The notes below the pieces were generated by a model. It was not told the DNA's origin. It saw only the letters and a program-made list of their open reading frames with translations, and searched no databases. From HGW-17 sp938004375 (lineage in GTDB: Bacteria > Myxococcota_A > Polyangia > HGW-17), in the NCBI GenBank assembly GCA_036802685.1, contig DAIRVS010000118.1:1-13327 (forward strand): a stretch of DNA of 13,327 bases, written 5' to 3'. The translations under genes were made by a program, and so were the position numbers. This document shows, in pieces, positions 12,214-13,327 of this stretch (position 1 is its first letter; each line of letters starts with the position of its first letter).

Positions 12214-13327
12214 ATGCCGAAGAAGACCTTTTTCATCATTCTTATGTGCCTTGGACTCACCGGTTTGGCCCTCTGGGCGTGCGAGGACGGCGGGAGTCCC
12301 GCCAACGACGCCAACAACGTCAACAACGCCAACAACGCCAACAACGCCAACAACGTCAACAACGTCAACAACGCCAACAACGTCAACAACGTCAACAACG
12401 TCAACAACACCACCACGCTCCCGACGCCCGACTGGACCGAGGCCACCCACGGCAGCAGCGTCGACCCCGACTTCACGACGGTGTTCCCGCAGGAGTCGAT
12501 CCAGCGGTTCGCCATCACCGTCACCCCCGAGCAGTGGGCGATCCTGCAGCAGGAGCTCGACGCGAACCTGGCCGGTGGGTGCCCGACCCCAGGCTGGGAG
12601 CCGGGATTCGTGCCCTGCACCGTTCGCTACGGGGACCGGGACTGGTACCAGGTCGGTATCCGGGTCAAGGGCAACTCGAGCCTGACCGCGACCTACAGCC
12701 GGGGGATCGAGAAGTTCTCCTTCAAGCTCGACTTCGACGAGTTCGAGGACACCTGGCCGGAGATCAACGATCAGCGTTTCTACGGCTTCAAGCAGTTGAA
12801 CCTGAACAACGGCTTCGATGACAACTCGGTGATCCGGGAGCGGGCCGCTTCGGAGTTGTTCCGCGCCTTCGGAATCCGCGTGGCCCACACTGCGACGGCC
12901 GTGGTCACCATCGACGTCGGCGGCGGTCCCCTGAACTATGGGGTGTACGCCCTCGTCGAGGATGTCGATGACACCGTGATCGACACCCAGTTCACGGGGG
13001 ACGGGAACCTGTACAAGCCCGATGGGCCGGCCGCGGCGTTCGCCGCCGGCAACTTCAACGAGGCCGAGATGGTGAAGAAGAACAACGAGGAGCTGGCCGA
13101 CTACTCGGACGTGCGCGGGCTCCACACGGCGCTGCACGCCGTCACGCGCACCACCGATCCCGCCGCCTGGCGCGCCGGTCTGGAGGCCGTCTTCGACGTG
13201 CAGGTGTTTCTCCGCTGGCTCGCCGCCAACACGGCCATCCAGAACTGGGACTCGTACGGGATCAGTACGCACAACTACTACCTGTACCATGATCCCGACA
13301 CCGGCCTGCTCACCTGGATCCCGTGGG
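12214..13327 (+). CDS. CotH-kinase-family lipoprotein (3' end missing)
   Basis: The frame is open from the ATG at 12214 (AAGGAG at 12201-12206, 7 nt away) to the right edge, with 371 residues visible. It begins with a lipoprotein signal ending LALWAC (Cys23; Trp at the -2 position is unusual). An Asn-rich spacer follows (about 30-66), then a CotH-family domain. Visible family features are IRVKGNSSL (about 149-157), GFKQLNLNNGFDDNSVIRER (191-210), a YALVEDVDD stretch, and NWDSYG (344-349) followed by HNYYLYHDPDTG and WIPW at the edge. CotH proteins are atypical protein kinases first known from Bacillus spore coats. Asp346, and probably an Asp in the next codon (PWD), would be catalytic or metal ligands by analogy. 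Here the kinase-like domain is tethered outside the cytoplasm. Likely transcribed by the adjacent ECF sigma factor; its targets are unknown. Confidence 0.87.
   Translation, partial: MPKKTFFIILMCLGLTGLALWACEDGGSPANDANNVNNANNANNANNVNNVNNANNVNNVNNVNNTTTLPTPDWTEATHGSSVDPDFTTVFPQESIQRFAITVTPEQWAILQQELDANLAGGCPTPGWEPGFVPCTVRYGDRDWYQVGIRVKGNSSLTATYSRGIEKFSFKLDFDEFEDTWPEINDQRFYGFKQLNLNNGFDDNSVIRERAASELFRAFGIRVAHTATAVVTIDVGGGPLNYGVYALVEDVDDTVIDTQFTGDGNLYKPDGPAAAFAAGNFNEAEMVKKNNEELADYSDVRGLHTALHAVTRTTDPAAWRAGLEAVFDVQVFLRWLAANTAIQNWDSYGISTHNYYLYHDPDTGLLTWIPW
12313..12411 (+). repeat. 9-bp tandem array encoding (Asn-Asn-Val/Ala)n spacer
   Basis: Eleven 9-bp units AACAACGYC encode NNV or NNA, the last being AACAACACC (NNT). 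Every Asn is AAC, and the only variation in the first ten units is GTC versus GCC. This near-identity at DNA level suggests recent expansion by slippage or recombination. It is in frame, so copy-number change would alter only the length of the flexible tether between the lipid anchor and the CotH domain. Confidence 0.9.

Noticed and set aside
12313..12411. CRISPR-like array
   Set aside because: The units are 9 bp, contiguous and coding, with no spacers; it is a protein-coding tandem repeat.
12207..12821. Gln/Arg-rich frame (QRQQRQQ) at the start of the CotH gene
   Set aside because: This is the 9-bp array read in the wrong frame. The NNV/NNA frame carries the start codon with ribosome site, the lipobox and the CotH domain.

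Overview
The window is GC-rich, with strong G/C preference at third codon positions and long antisense shadow frames. It looks like a chromosomal segment of a Gram-negative bacterium. Several traits together point to a myxobacterium-like or related deltaproteobacterial lineage (Myxococcota/Bradymonadota): a Hanks-type kinase with a PEGA-like tail beside a TPR+PEGA protein, a lipoprotein made of tandem six-cysteine repeats, an Asn-rich lipoprotein spacer, and a CotH-family lipoprotein. This assignment is inference; there is no rRNA or marker phylogeny here.

Region 1 (1-4328) is the cell-elongation operon mreC(partial)-mreD-mrdA(PBP2)-rodA. All genes lie on the + strand and are tightly packed. 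mreD and mrdA overlap by ATGA, and the transpeptidase and glycosyltransferase catalytic residues are present. It would supply the rod-complex scaffold and the paired PBP2/RodA peptidoglycan synthase.

Region 2 (4329-4578) is a 250-bp gap with a run of perfect small hairpins, followed by a weak sigma70-like promoter and a short dyad. Region 3 (4579-9405) is a probable three-gene operon: a membrane Ser/Thr kinase with an extracytoplasmic PEGA-like tail, an exported TPR+PEGA protein with two membrane helices, and a Dcp-like M3 zinc metallopeptidase carrying a lipoprotein signal.

Region 4 (9406-9977) is about 570 bp without a credible gene. It holds many perfect inverted repeats, two of them sharing the same stem, a TTC microsatellite and an AT-rich island.

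Region 5 (9978-13327) is a surface-lipoprotein and regulation cluster. A minus-strand lipoprotein has eight six-cysteine repeats (9978-11285). It is divergent from an ECF sigma factor (11540-12079), which is followed by a CotH-kinase-family lipoprotein running off the right edge (12214 onward). The sigma gene and the CotH gene are each preceded by the same bipartite element: CGGGTGAACCTTT, then TCCAAGG, with exactly 18 bp between GAACC and TCCAAGG in both copies. The simplest reading is an ECF promoter used for sigma autoregulation and for CotH expression. This is the most informative non-coding signal in the window. No anti-sigma gene is visible.
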